From Micromonospora qiuiae (GTDB lineage: Bacteria; Actinomycetota; Actinomycetes; Mycobacteriales; Micromonosporaceae): 57,806 bases of DNA. A program made the position numbers and the translations under genes. Of this stretch, positions 28,339 through 37,096 are shown in pieces. The stretch is taken from assembly GCF_016863555.1 (NCBI RefSeq), contig NZ_BOPC01000059.1, positions 1 through 57,806 on the forward strand. Direction: 5' to 3'. A model generated the notes under the pieces. It did no database searches and had not been told where the DNA came from. It was given only the letters and a program-made list of their open reading frames with translations. Every line of letters starts with the position of its first letter. Positions within the stretch are counted from its first letter, which is position 1.

Positions 28339-30369
28339 TCACCGCAGGAAGGCGGCGGTGACGCCGGCGTCGACGGGAATGTGCAGGCCGGTGGTGTGCG
28401 ACAGGTCGCCGGCGGTGAGGGCGAAGACCGCGTTGGCGATGTGCTCCGGCAGCACCTCCCGCTTGAGCAGGGTGCGCTGGGCGTAGAACTCGCCGAGCTT
28501 TTCCTCCGGTACGCCGTACACGGCCGCCCGGTCGGCGCCCCAGCCGCCGGCGAAGATGCCGGAGCCGCGGACCACCCCGTCCGGGTTGATGCCGTTGACT
28601 CGGACACCGTGCGCGCCGAGTTCGGCGGCGAGCAGCCGCACCTGGTGGGCCTGGTCGGCTTTGGCGGCGCCGTACGCGACGTTGTTCGGTCCGGCGAAGA
28701 CCGCGTTCTTGCTGGCGATGTAGACGATGTCGCCGCCGATGCCCTGGGCAATGAGCACCCGGGCGGTCTCCCGGGAGACGAGGAAGGACCCCTTTGCCAT
28801 GACGTCGTGCTGCAGGTCCCAGTCCCGCGCGGTGGTGTCCAGCAGCGACTTCGATAGCGATAGCCCGGCGTTGTTCACCACGAGGTCGACCCCGCCGAAG
28901 GCGAGCACCGCGGCCCGCACCGCCGCGCCGACCTGCTCCTCGTCGGTGACATCGAGGGGTACGGAGACAGCCAGGTCGGATCCGCCGATCTCGGCCGCGA
29001 CGGTCTCGGCGGCGGCGGAGTCCCGGTCGGTGACCACGACGCAGGCACCCTCGGCGGCGAGCCGGTGGGCGATCGCCCGGCCGATGCCGGAGCCGCCGCC
29101 GGTGACCAGCGCGATCCGGGTCGCGAGGGGTTTGGGCTTGGGCATCCGCTGGAGCTTGGCTTCCTCCAGTGCCCAGTACTCGATGCGGAACTTCTCCGCC
29201 TCGTCGATCGGGGCGTACGTCGACACCGCCTCGGCGCCCCGCATGACGTTGATGGCGTTGACGTAGAACTCTCCGGCGACCCGGGCGGTCTGCTTGTTGG
29301 CGCCGAAGCTGAACATGCCGACGCCGGGCACCAGCACGATGGCCGGGTCGGCGCCCCGCATCGCCGGGCTGTCCGGGGTGGCGTGCCGCTCGTAGTAGGA
29401 CCGGTAGTCGTCGCGGTAGGTGGCGTGCAGCTTCTTCAGCCGCGCGATGGTCTCCTCGAGTCCGGCGGTGGGCGGCAGGTCGAGCACCATCGGTCGGACC
29501 TTGGTCCGCAGGAAGTGGTCCGGGCAGGAGGTGCCTAGTGCGGCCAGCTCGGACATCCGCTCGCGGCCGACGAAGTCGAGCACCACGTCGCTGTCGGTGT
29601 AGTGGCCCACCTGTGCCCGGTCGGTGGAGGCGAGGCCACGCAGCACCGGGAAGAGGGCGGCGGCGCGAGCCCGGCGCTCCTCCTCGGGCAGCGGCTCGTA
29701 CGTCAACTTTCCGAACGGCTCGGGGCGGCCATGCTCGGCGAGGTACGCGGCCGCGGTGGCGATGATCTCGCGGGAGTTGGCCTCGCACTCGTCGCTGGTG
29801 GCGCCCCAGGCGGTGATCCCGTGCCCGCCCAGGATGACGCCGATGGCCTGCGGGTTGGCCCGCTGTACGGCGGCGATGTCGAGGCCCAGCTGGAAGCCGG
29901 GTCGGCGCCACGGCACCCAGAGCACCCGGTGACCGAAGATTTTCCGGGTCAGCTCGGGCCCGTCGGCGGCGGTGGCGATCGCGATGCCCGAATCCGGGTG
30001 CAGGTGGTCGACGTGCGCCGCCTCGACCAGACCGTGCATGGCGGTGTCGATGGACGGCGCCGCCCCGCCGCGGCCGTGCAGGCAGTAGTCGAACGCGGCG
30101 ACCATCTCGTCCTCGCGATCCACGCCGGGATAAACGTCGGCCAGGGACCGGAGCCGATCGAGCCGGAGCACGGCCAGCCCTCGCTCGGTGAGTGTCCCGA
30201 GGTCGCCGCCGGACCCCTTGACCCACAAGAGGTCGGTGGGCTCACCGGTCACCGGGTCGGTCTCCACGCCCTTGGCAGAGGTGTTGCCGCCGGCGTAGTT
30301 GGTGTTGGCCGGGTCGGCGCCAAGCCGGTTGCTGCGCGCCAACAGGTCGCGCACCGCGGAGTTCGTCAT
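28339..30369 (-). CDS. Bifunctional rhamnulose-1-phosphate aldolase/short-chain alcohol dehydrogenase
   Basis: 676 residues from ATG 30369 (AAGGAAACC site). Residues 1-400 are a class II aldolase/adducin-type domain with HVDHLHPDSG and GGHGITAWG metal-binding histidines. Residues 430-676 are an SDR: TGGGSGIGRAIA (NAD site), VNNAGLS, then YGAAKAD with the catalytic Y-x-x-x-K. Such fused proteins (RhaEW/YuxG type) split rhamnulose-1-P into DHAP and L-lactaldehyde and oxidise the latter to L-lactate. A perfect LacI-type operator lies about 95 bases upstream. It heads the operon aldolase-rhaB-lutABC. Confidence 0.93.
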   Translation of the reverse strand: MTNSAVRDLLARSNRLGADPANTNYAGGNTSAKGVETDPVTGEPTDLLWVKGSGGDLGTLTERGLAVLRLDRLRSLADVYPGVDREDEMVAAFDYCLHGRGGAAPSIDTAMHGLVEAAHVDHLHPDSGIAIATAADGPELTRKIFGHRVLWVPWRRPGFQLGLDIAAVQRANPQAIGVILGGHGITAWGATSDECEANSREIIATAAAYLAEHGRPEPFGKLTYEPLPEEERRARAAALFPVLRGLASTDRAQVGHYTDSDVVLDFVGRERMSELAALGTSCPDHFLRTKVRPMVLDLPPTAGLEETIARLKKLHATYRDDYRSYYERHATPDSPAMRGADPAIVLVPGVGMFSFGANKQTARVAGEFYVNAINVMRGAEAVSTYAPIDEAEKFRIEYWALEEAKLQRMPKPKPLATRIALVTGGGSGIGRAIAHRLAAEGACVVVTDRDSAAAETVAAEIGGSDLAVSVPLDVTDEEQVGAAVRAAVLAFGGVDLVVNNAGLSLSKSLLDTTARDWDLQHDVMAKGSFLVSRETARVLIAQGIGGDIVYIASKNAVFAGPNNVAYGAAKADQAHQVRLLAAELGAHGVRVNGINPDGVVRGSGIFAGGWGADRAAVYGVPEEKLGEFYAQRTLLKREVLPEHIANAVFALTAGDLSHTTGLHIPVDAGVTAAFLR

Positions 30370-30462
30370 GGTTTCCTTCGCAGTTCTCAGGCCGGCACGG
30401 TCGGCGTGCCACGTCGTGTTCGGTCTGGCCGCCGCCTCGGGCATCGGCCGTCGTCCTCATCT

Positions 30463-30476
30463 ATGAAACGTTTCAT
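30463..30476. promoter_or_regulatory. LacI-type operator ATGAAACGTTTCAT
   Basis: A perfect 14-bp palindrome, identical to 18182-18195, placed between the mini-HTH gene C and the aldolase operon. It would control the aldolase-rhaB-lutABC transcript. Confidence 0.88.
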
Positions 30477-30524
30477 GCATCGGTTTGAGGTTAGGAAAAG
30501 ATCTCTGGTGGCGTCAAGGGATCG

Positions 30525-30746
30525 TCACACCAGCCCTCGCCGGGCAGCCCACACCACTGCCTCGATCGGCGTATCGACATTCAGCCGCTGGCAGATCACC
30601 CGCACGCGGCGGCGGACGCTGCGTTCGGACAGGTGCAGCTCCACCGCGACGCTCGCGGTAAGCCGGCCCTCGGCGAGCAACGCGAGCACGGCGATCTCGT
30701 CATCCGTCAGCACGGCCGGCTCGACAGCCGGCGGGTCGTGAGGCAC
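30525..30746 (-). CDS. Mini LuxR-type HTH protein C
   Basis: 73 residues from GTG 30746, preceded by GAAAGGA. A single LuxR/GerE HTH: LTDDEIAVLALLAEGRLTASVAVELHLSERSVRRRVRVIC, then QRLNVDTPIEAVVWAARRGLV. It resembles protein B closely in length, start context and ending, with SERSVRRRV as the recognition helix. It lies between rhaI (after a hairpin) and the aldolase operon, on the same strand. No other domain is present, so the signal that controls it is unknown. Confidence 0.78.
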   Translation of the reverse strand: MPHDPPAVEPAVLTDDEIAVLALLAEGRLTASVAVELHLSERSVRRRVRVICQRLNVDTPIEAVVWAARRGLV

Positions 30747-30823
30747 CTGGCAGTCCTTTCGCCCGGGGGACAAACGAAGGGAAACGGCCGCGGCACCGGT
30801 GGCCGGTCAGTCGACCTGTGTGG

Positions 30824-30850
30824 CCGGTGACCGGCCCGGCCGGTCACCGG
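30824..30850 (-). terminator. Hairpin after rhaI
   Basis: CCGGTGACCGG pairs perfectly with CCGGTCACCGG across a 5-base loop, ending four bases past the rhaI stop. It likely ends the transporter-rhaM-rhaI transcript or weakens read-through into mini-HTH gene C. Confidence 0.6.
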
Positions 30851-30853
30851 ACG

Positions 30854-32035
30854 TCAGGCACCCCAGCCCGCCTGCTTCCCGCCGACCCGCTCGGCCCTGA
30901 CCCGCTTTAGGTAGCCGGACCGCTTGTAGGCCGCGACCGGGTCCGGATCCAGACCCATCTCCTCGCGCAACTCGCGCAGCAGCGGCCGGACATCGGTGTT
31001 GTAGGCGTCCATCAGTACGGCATTGGCCTCCAGCACGTCACCGTTGCGCTGGGCGTCGGTCAACGCCGCCACATCCACCAGCAGCGCCTTGGCGGTCGCC
31101 TCCTGGACGTTGAGCACCGACCGGATGACGGCCTGCACCTTCGGCTCGATGTTGTGGCACTGGTCGAGCATGAACGCGATGCCGTAGCTCGGACGCAGCG
31201 CGTCCGCCTGGACGATCTCGTGCATGATTCGGAACAGCTGGAACGGGTCCGCCGAGCCCACCATCAGGTCGTCGTCGGCGTAGAACCGCGAGTTGAAGTC
31301 GAAGGCGCCCAGCTTCCCGGCGCGCAGCAGGAAGGCCACGATGAACTCGATGTTGGTGCCCGGCGCGTGGTGGCCGGTGTCGATGACCACCTGCGCCCGC
31401 TCGCCGAGTTCGAGGCAGTGCGCGTACGCGGTGCCCCAGTCCGGCACATCGGTCATGTAGAACGCCGGCTCGAACAGCTTGTACTCCAGCAGGAGCCGCT
31501 GCTGGCCGGTCAGCCGGTTGTGCGCCTGCCGCAGCGCCTCCGCGAGCCGGTCCTGGCGCTCGCGGACGCTGTCCTGGCCGGGGTAGTTGGTGCCGTCGGA
31601 GAACCACAGCTTCAGATCACGCGATCCGGTGGCGTCCATGACGTCGACGCACTCCAGCAGGTGCCCGATCGCCTTGCGGCGCACCGCCGGGTCCGGGTTG
31701 GTGACCGAGCCCAGCTTGTAGTCGTCGTCCTGGAACACGTTCGCGTTGATCGTGCCCAGCTCGACGCCCTGCTCCTTGGCGTACCCGGCCAGCGCGGCGT
31801 AGTCGTCCACCCGGTCCCACGGAATGTGCAGCGCCACGGTCGGCGCGACACCGGTGAAACGGTGCACGGTCGCCGCGTCGGCCACCTTCTCGTACGGGTC
31901 GCGGGGCACGCCGTCCTGCGCGAACACCTTGAACCGGGTACCCGAGTTGCCGTACGCCCAAGACGGTGTCTCGATGCGCTGCTCACGCAGGCCATCGAGG
32001 ACCCGTCTGCGCGTGGTCGGGTCGATCTCGGTCAT
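30854..32035 (-). CDS. rhaI: L-rhamnose isomerase
   Basis: 393 residues from ATG 32035. It belongs to the Pseudomonas-type (RhaI) branch of the xylose-isomerase fold: ETPSWAYGNSGTRFKVF near residue 22, WFSDGTNYPGQDS near 143, LEYKLFEPAFY, VIDTGHHAPGTNIE near 215 (metal-binding Asp/His) and FDFNSRFYADDD. It converts L-rhamnose to L-rhamnulose. It overlaps rhaM by ATGA. Confidence 0.94.
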   Translation of the reverse strand: MTEIDPTTRRRVLDGLREQRIETPSWAYGNSGTRFKVFAQDGVPRDPYEKVADAATVHRFTGVAPTVALHIPWDRVDDYAALAGYAKEQGVELGTINANVFQDDDYKLGSVTNPDPAVRRKAIGHLLECVDVMDATGSRDLKLWFSDGTNYPGQDSVRERQDRLAEALRQAHNRLTGQQRLLLEYKLFEPAFYMTDVPDWGTAYAHCLELGERAQVVIDTGHHAPGTNIEFIVAFLLRAGKLGAFDFNSRFYADDDLMVGSADPFQLFRIMHEIVQADALRPSYGIAFMLDQCHNIEPKVQAVIRSVLNVQEATAKALLVDVAALTDAQRNGDVLEANAVLMDAYNTDVRPLLRELREEMGLDPDPVAAYKRSGYLKRVRAERVGGKQAGWGA

Positions 32036-32373
32036 TGTTGCTCCCCCAGTTGCTCTTCGAGATTGAAGATCTCGGTCAGGACGCGGAAACCGCGGTCGGG
32101 CCGTCCAGCGGGCAGATCGGCGAAGAACGGCGCCATCCCGCCTGCCATCGCGCGTTGACCTCGGTCGTTTCCATCGCCGCCTGCGCGGCGTCGAGGTCCT
32201 CGGTCAGGAAGCAGCCCACCAGCAGTCCGTCGTTCACGGAGAAAGAGTGAGTAGTCGTGCCAGCCCGCGCGCTTGAGCGCGACCAGCATGTCGGGCCACA
32301 CGGCGGCATGGCGGCGCCGGTACTCCCCCAGCCGGTCCGGTCTGACCTGAAGGGTGAAGCAGATCCGGCGCAC
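32032..32373 (-). CDS. rhaM: L-rhamnose mutarotase with two compensating frameshifts
   Basis: 113 residues from GTG 32373. The N-terminal third is a normal mutarotase (CFTLQVRPDRLGEYRRRH, GWHDYSLF), as is the last third (APFFADL...TEIFNLEEQ). Between them the expected DGLLVGCFLTEDL...VNARWQA is present in the DNA but one frame over: one extra base near 32241-32245 (GAAAGAG run) and one missing base near 32137-32140 restore the frame. As written, about 35 central residues are nonsense rich in Arg/Gly, and the enzyme would be dead. Two sequencing errors would explain it equally well. The intact version would interconvert rhamnose anomers. Confidence 0.85.
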   Translation of the reverse strand: MRRICFTLQVRPDRLGEYRRRHAAVWPDMLVALKRAGWHDYSLFLRERRTAGGLLPDRGPRRRAGGDGNDRGQRAMAGGMAPFFADLPAGRPDRGFRVLTEIFNLEEQLGEQQ

Positions 32374-32391
32374 ACCACACCTACCGATGAC

Positions 32392-33450
32392 TCAGAAGTT
32401 AAATTCGTCGATGTTGGAGGCGTTGAACTCGAACGGGTCGCCCAGCAGGACCTCCCCGTTCGCGCCGACCGTGTACTCGCCGAGCTTGCCGGCGGTGAAC
32501 GTCTCACCCTCCTTGCCGGTGATGATCCCGGAGGCCAGCGCCGCACCGGTGTACGCGGCAAGGTAGCCGAGGTCGGCCGGGTTCCACAGGGCGAAGGCCT
32601 TGACCGTGCCGTCCTTGACGTACTCGCGCAGCTGGTTCGGGGTGCCGAGGCCGGTCAGCTGCACCTTGCCCTTGTAGGACGAGCCGGAGAGGTAGCGCGC
32701 CGCGGCGGCGATTCCGACCGTGGTCGGGGAGATGATGCCCTTGAGGTTGGGGTACTTCGACAGCAGGCCCTGGGCCTCCTGGAAGGACTTCTCGTCCTGG
32801 TCGTCGCCGTAGACGGTGGCCACCAGCGTGAGCTTGCTGTACTCCGGCTTGGCCAGCTCGGTCTTCATCAGCTCGATCCAGGCGTTCTGGTTCGTCGCGT
32901 TCGCCGTCGCCGAGAGGATGGCGATCTCGCCGCCCTCCGGCCCGACCGCGTCGGAGATCAGCTTGATCTGCGCCTGGGCGATGCCCTCCGAGGTGGCCTG
33001 GTTGACGAAGGCGTCCCGGCACTCCGGCTTGGTGTCGGAGTCGTAGGTGACGATCTTCGCCCCGGCGGTCTTGGCCTCCATCAGCGAGCCACAGACGGCA
33101 TCCTGGTCGTTCGCCGCGATGATGATGACGTCGGTGCCCTGCTGGGACAGCGTATTGATGTACGACACCTGCGCCGACGGGCTCGCCTCGGACGGCCCGG
33201 TCTGGGCATACTGGCCCTTGAACTCCTCGACCGCCGGCTTGCCGCCCTTGTTGTCCGAGGTGTCGAAGTACGGGTTGTTGACCTGCTTGGGCAGGAAGGT
33301 GACCTTGAGACCTTCCTTGATGGTGCCGGCGGCGTTGCCGGTGTCGCCGGTGTCCGTGCCGCCGCCGGTGTCCTCGGCGCAGGCGCCCAGGGTGAGGGCG
33401 ACGGCGGCCAGCGCCGCGGTAGCGACAATGCGGATACGTCGGATTCTCAT
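32392..33450 (-). CDS. rhaS: Rhamnose ABC transporter substrate-binding lipoprotein
   Basis: 352 residues from ATG 33450. A lipoprotein signal ends in LTLGAC near residue 24. The mature part is a type-I periplasmic-binding fold for sugars (VNNPYFDTSDNKGG, DVIIIAANDQDAV, VTYDSDTKPECRDAFVNQA, AILSATANATNQNAW, KGIISPTTVGIAAAARY). It captures L-rhamnose at the outer face of the membrane for RhaPQT. It overlaps the permease gene by ATGA. Confidence 0.92.
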   Translation of the reverse strand: MRIRRIRIVATAALAAVALTLGACAEDTGGGTDTGDTGNAAGTIKEGLKVTFLPKQVNNPYFDTSDNKGGKPAVEEFKGQYAQTGPSEASPSAQVSYINTLSQQGTDVIIIAANDQDAVCGSLMEAKTAGAKIVTYDSDTKPECRDAFVNQATSEGIAQAQIKLISDAVGPEGGEIAILSATANATNQNAWIELMKTELAKPEYSKLTLVATVYGDDQDEKSFQEAQGLLSKYPNLKGIISPTTVGIAAAARYLSGSSYKGKVQLTGLGTPNQLREYVKDGTVKAFALWNPADLGYLAAYTGAALASGIITGKEGETFTAGKLGEYTVGANGEVLLGDPFEFNASNIDEFNF

Positions 33451-34499
33451 GATGATGTCCTTTCCAGTGGGGTGGTGACGGGCCGGCGCCGACGTAGCCG
33501 CTCGCGCGCCATCCGCACGAGGTTCGGTCCGACAACCGAGAGAATGAGCAGGGTTCCGGTCACGATGGTCAGCGCGTTCGCCGGCACATCGGCCAGTTGC
33601 AGCGCGTTGCGGAGGACGCCGAGCAGGGCCACCGCCGCGAGGACTCCGACGAGACCACCGCGACCACCGAAGATGGAGACGCCGCCGAGCAGCACGGCAG
33701 CCACCACCGCCAGCTCCAGGCCGGTCGCGTTGTCGGCGCGGGCACTGGCGAACCGGAACGTCCAGAACACACCGGCCAGCGCCGCCATGGCTCCGGTGGC
33801 AACGAAGAGCCAGAACTTGGTGCGCAGCACCGAGATCCCGGCAAAGGTCGAGGCCTCGGCGTTGTTGCCGATCGCGTAGAGCGAGCGGCCGATCGGGGTG
33901 AGGTACAGCACCACGCCGAACACGACGGCGAGGGCCGCCAGGACCAGCACGAACCAGGGAATGACCGTGCCGGGGATGGGGGCGACGGCGTTCTGGGTCC
34001 AGGCCGGCGGATAGTCGGCGATCGCCCGGTCTCCGAGAACGACGTACGCCAGGCCGCGGTAGAGGGCGAGTGTGCCGATGGTGACGGCCAACGACGGCAG
34101 ACCGAAGACGGTGATGAAGACGCCGTTGACCGCCCCGAGCACGGCGCCCAGCAGCAGGCTCAGCACGATCAGCACCGGCAGCGACGTGACGCCGAGATAC
34201 CAGAGCTGGCCGAGCACCGAGCAGGTCAAGCCGACCGTGCTCGCCACCGACAGGTCGATCTCGCCGGTGATGATGACCAGCGTCATCGGCAGCGCGATCA
34301 GGGCGATCGGGATCGCCTCCAGCACCACGAACCGGTAGAAGCGCGGGCTCCCGACGCCCTCGATCGTGGCGGTGGCGACGAGCACCACGAGCAACAGCGC
34401 GAGGATGAGGATGGCGTCCCAGGAGCCAAGCAGGCGACGCCACCCGGGCGGCCCGGCCGACCCGGTGCGGGCCGGCTTGACGAGGGTGTCAGTTGCCAC
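33447..34499 (-). CDS. rhaQ: Rhamnose ABC transporter permease (second)
   Basis: 350 residues from GTG 34499, about ten membrane segments. It has the sugar-permease signatures ITGEIDLSVAS near residue 79, LPSLAVTIGTLALYRGLAY near 133, AIGNNAEASTFAGI near 200, and LLGGVSIFGGRGG near 265. It overlaps the paired permease gene by eleven bases and rhaS by four. Confidence 0.92.
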   Translation of the reverse strand: MATDTLVKPARTGSAGPPGWRRLLGSWDAILILALLLVVLVATATIEGVGSPRFYRFVVLEAIPIALIALPMTLVIITGEIDLSVASTVGLTCSVLGQLWYLGVTSLPVLIVLSLLLGAVLGAVNGVFITVFGLPSLAVTIGTLALYRGLAYVVLGDRAIADYPPAWTQNAVAPIPGTVIPWFVLVLAALAVVFGVVLYLTPIGRSLYAIGNNAEASTFAGISVLRTKFWLFVATGAMAALAGVFWTFRFASARADNATGLELAVVAAVLLGGVSIFGGRGGLVGVLAAVALLGVLRNALQLADVPANALTIVTGTLLILSVVGPNLVRMARERLRRRRPVTTPLERTSS

Positions 34500-35550
34500 G
34501 GGTCTTGCCTCCTCGCAGACGACGTGCCATGCGGACGGCGAGCGCCCGGTCGAGCCCGATGGCGGTCAGGATGAGCGCGCCGACGGCGGCGCGCTGCCAG
34601 AACGGGGTGACCCCGAGGACCGGCAGGGCGCTGCCGATCGTGGTCAGCAGGACGGCGCCGAGGGCCGCGCCGTACACCGAGCCGCTGCCGCCGAAGATTG
34701 CCACGCCACCGACCACCACGGCCGCGACGACGTTGAGCTCGATACCGAGGCCGGCGTTGGCGTCGAGGGTGCCGAAGCGCGCCGCGTAGAGCACCCCGGC
34801 GAGTCCGGCGAGCGCGCCGCTGGTCACGAAGGCGAAGAAGACGCGGCGGCCCACCGCGATGCCGGACAGCCGGGCAGCGTCCGGATCTGATCCGATCGCG
34901 TAGAGCTCGCGACCACTGCGGTAGTTGCGCAGCAGGTAGCCGGCCGCGACAACAACCGCGATCGCGAAGAGCGCGAGCACCGGTACCCCGAGGATCGTGG
35001 CGGTGCCCATCTGCAGGAAGCCGCGCGGCATGTCGGCGGCGTTGATCTGTCGTCCGGTCGCCCAGGTGTAGTCGATGCCGCGGAACACGTACAGCGTGCC
35101 GAGTGTGACCACCAGCGCCGGTACGCGCGCCGCGGCGATCAGTCCGCCGTTGACGGCGCCGCAGAGTGCCCCCAGCGCTACACCGATCAGGATCGCCACC
35201 GGGATCGGTGTGCCGGGGTTGGCGACGAACAGCGACCCGGTGGCGAACGCGGCCAGGCCGAGGATCGAACCGACCGACAGGTCGACGTTGCGGGTGATGA
35301 TCACGATGGCCTGCCCGACGGCGAGGATCGCCAGGATGGTCGAGCTGAGCAGCAGGTCCTTGATGTTCTGTGCGGAGAGGAACCGCTGGTTGACGCCGAA
35401 GGTCACCGCGATCAGCAGCACCAGCGCGAGCAGAATGCCCAGCTCGCGCACGACGAACAGCCGGTGCGCCAGGCGAGCACTGGACTCCGGCTTCGACTCG
35501 GTACCGTCGGACGTCGCGGCGGCCTCTGGTCGTACGTTTGCCGTCGTCAT
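34489..35550 (-). CDS. rhaP: Rhamnose ABC transporter permease (first)
   Basis: 353 residues from ATG 35550, about ten membrane segments. Signatures are ITRNVDLSVGSILGL near residue 86, VPALVVTLGTLYVFRGIDY, AIGSDPDAARLSGI near 217, and VVGGVAIFGGSGSVYG near 280. The first 30 residues are polar. The protein pairs with RhaQ as a heterodimeric channel and overlaps rhaT by ATGA. Confidence 0.92.
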   Translation of the reverse strand: MTTANVRPEAAATSDGTESKPESSARLAHRLFVVRELGILLALVLLIAVTFGVNQRFLSAQNIKDLLLSSTILAILAVGQAIVIITRNVDLSVGSILGLAAFATGSLFVANPGTPIPVAILIGVALGALCGAVNGGLIAAARVPALVVTLGTLYVFRGIDYTWATGRQINAADMPRGFLQMGTATILGVPVLALFAIAVVVAAGYLLRNYRSGRELYAIGSDPDAARLSGIAVGRRVFFAFVTSGALAGLAGVLYAARFGTLDANAGLGIELNVVAAVVVGGVAIFGGSGSVYGAALGAVLLTTIGSALPVLGVTPFWQRAAVGALILTAIGLDRALAVRMARRLRGGKTRGN

Positions 35551-37046
35551 GCGGCGGCCTCCCGCTGCCCGGTCGCGGCGAACATGACGCTCTCCTCATC
35601 GGCCTGGTCCCGGGGGATGTCGGCGACCAGTCGGCCCTCGTGCATGACGAGCACCCGGTCAGCCATGCCGAGCACCTCCGGCAGTTCACTGGACACCATC
35701 AACACCGCCACGCCCTCGGCGGCAAGCTGGGAGAGCAGCCGGTGCACCTCGGACTTCGTGCCGACATCAATGCCCCGCGTCGGCTCGTCGATCATGAGCA
35801 CCCGCGGCGCGGTGGAGAGCCACTTGGCCAGCACGACCTTCTGCTGGTTGCCGCCAGAGAGGGTGGACACCGGGTCGCTGTTGCGCGCGGCCTTCACCTG
35901 CAACCGCCGGGCCCATTCCGCGGCCGAGCGCCGTTCGCTAGCGCCGAACAACAGCCCGAGCCGGCTCAGTGCCCACCGGCGCGGCAGCGTGGCGTTGCGC
36001 TCGATGGACAGCTCCATCACCAGTCCCTGCTGACGGCGGTCCTCGGGCACGAGCGCCAGGTCGGCGGCGATCGCCGCCGACGGATCACCCGGCCGCAGCC
36101 GCCGGCCGTCGACGCGTACTTCACCGGCGTCGTACCGGTCGATGCCGAAGACCGCTCGGGCCACCTCGCTGCGGCCCGCGCCGACCAGGCCGGCGAGCGC
36201 GACGATCTCGCCGCCGCGCACGGTGAAGGAGACGTCCTCGAAGTAGCCATGGCGGGTCAGCCCGTCGACCTCCAGGCGTACCTCACCCGGTTCCGTCGGC
36301 ACCTTCGGAAACAGCGCGGAGATGTCCCGGCCGACCATGGTGCGGACGACGCCCTCGACGGTCAGGTTGCCGATCTCGTCGGTGGCGATCCAGCGGCCGT
36401 CGCGCATGACGGTGATTCGCTGGCAGAGCGAGAACACCTCGTCGAACCGGTGCGAGATGAACAGGATCGCCGCGCCGTTGTCGCGCAGCGAACGGGCCAC
36501 GGCGAAGAGCCGCTCGACCTCGACGCCGGAGAGCGCCGCGGTCGGCTCGTCCATCACCACGACCCGGGCGTCGAAGGAGAGCGCCTTGGCGATCTCGACG
36601 AGTTGTTGGTCGGCGATGGACAAGCCGCGGGCCGGCCGGTCCGGGTCGATCCGCACACCGAGCCGCGCGAACAGCTCGTTGGTGCGCTCGCGCATGGCCG
36701 AGGCGTCGATGCGGCGCAGCCCCTTCAGTGGCTGTCGCCCCATGAAGATGTTCTCCGCGACCGACAGGTCAGGAAAAAGGGTGGGCTCCTGGTAGATGAC
36801 GGCGATGCCTGCCGCGCGGGCGTCGGCCGGGCTGCCGAAGGCGACCGGCTGGCCCTCGAGCGACACGATCCCCGCGTCCGGCGAGTGCACGCCGGCCAGG
36901 ATCTTCACCAATGTAGACTTACCGGCGCCGTTCTCGCCGACCAGCGCGTGCGCCTCGCCGGCGTACAGTTCCAGCCGGGCGTCGCGCAATGCGGCGACTG
37001 CACCGAACGACTTGTCCACACTCTTCAGCGCCAGGACCGGAAGCAC
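35547..37046 (-). CDS. rhaT: Rhamnose ABC transporter ATP-binding protein
   Basis: 499 residues from GTG 37046, a double-cassette sugar ATPase. The first half has GENGAGKST (Walker A, about residue 38), the Q-loop YQEPTLFPDLS, the degenerate signature GLSIADQQ and VVMDEPTAAL (Walker B). The second half has AGLVGAGRSEVARAVFG in place of a standard Walker A, the intact signature STLSGGNQQK and VLMIDEPTRGIDVG. It is the first gene of the import operon, with a perfect operator 52 bases upstream, divergent from the LacI gene. Confidence 0.93.
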   Translation of the reverse strand: MLPVLALKSVDKSFGAVAALRDARLELYAGEAHALVGENGAGKSTLVKILAGVHSPDAGIVSLEGQPVAFGSPADARAAGIAVIYQEPTLFPDLSVAENIFMGRQPLKGLRRIDASAMRERTNELFARLGVRIDPDRPARGLSIADQQLVEIAKALSFDARVVVMDEPTAALSGVEVERLFAVARSLRDNGAAILFISHRFDEVFSLCQRITVMRDGRWIATDEIGNLTVEGVVRTMVGRDISALFPKVPTEPGEVRLEVDGLTRHGYFEDVSFTVRGGEIVALAGLVGAGRSEVARAVFGIDRYDAGEVRVDGRRLRPGDPSAAIAADLALVPEDRRQQGLVMELSIERNATLPRRWALSRLGLLFGASERRSAAEWARRLQVKAARNSDPVSTLSGGNQQKVVLAKWLSTAPRVLMIDEPTRGIDVGTKSEVHRLLSQLAAEGVAVLMVSSELPEVLGMADRVLVMHEGRLVADIPRDQADEESVMFAATGQREAAA

Positions 37047-37096
37047 GTGGCCCCCTCACGATTTGTAGTAGTAGCGGCGCAGCAACCGGGGTTGTA

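Noticed and set aside
26810..30226. A 1138-codon open minus frame spanning rhaB and the aldolase region
   Set aside because: Only the last 509 codons (from ATG 28336) are rhamnulokinase. The rest is an out-of-frame Arg/Gly-rich shadow of the aldolase/dehydrogenase gene, a usual effect of high GC.
31857..31870. A possible LacI operator inside rhaI (GGTGAAACGGTGCAC)
   Set aside because: Only the left half resembles the palindrome. It lies within a coding region and lacks symmetry.
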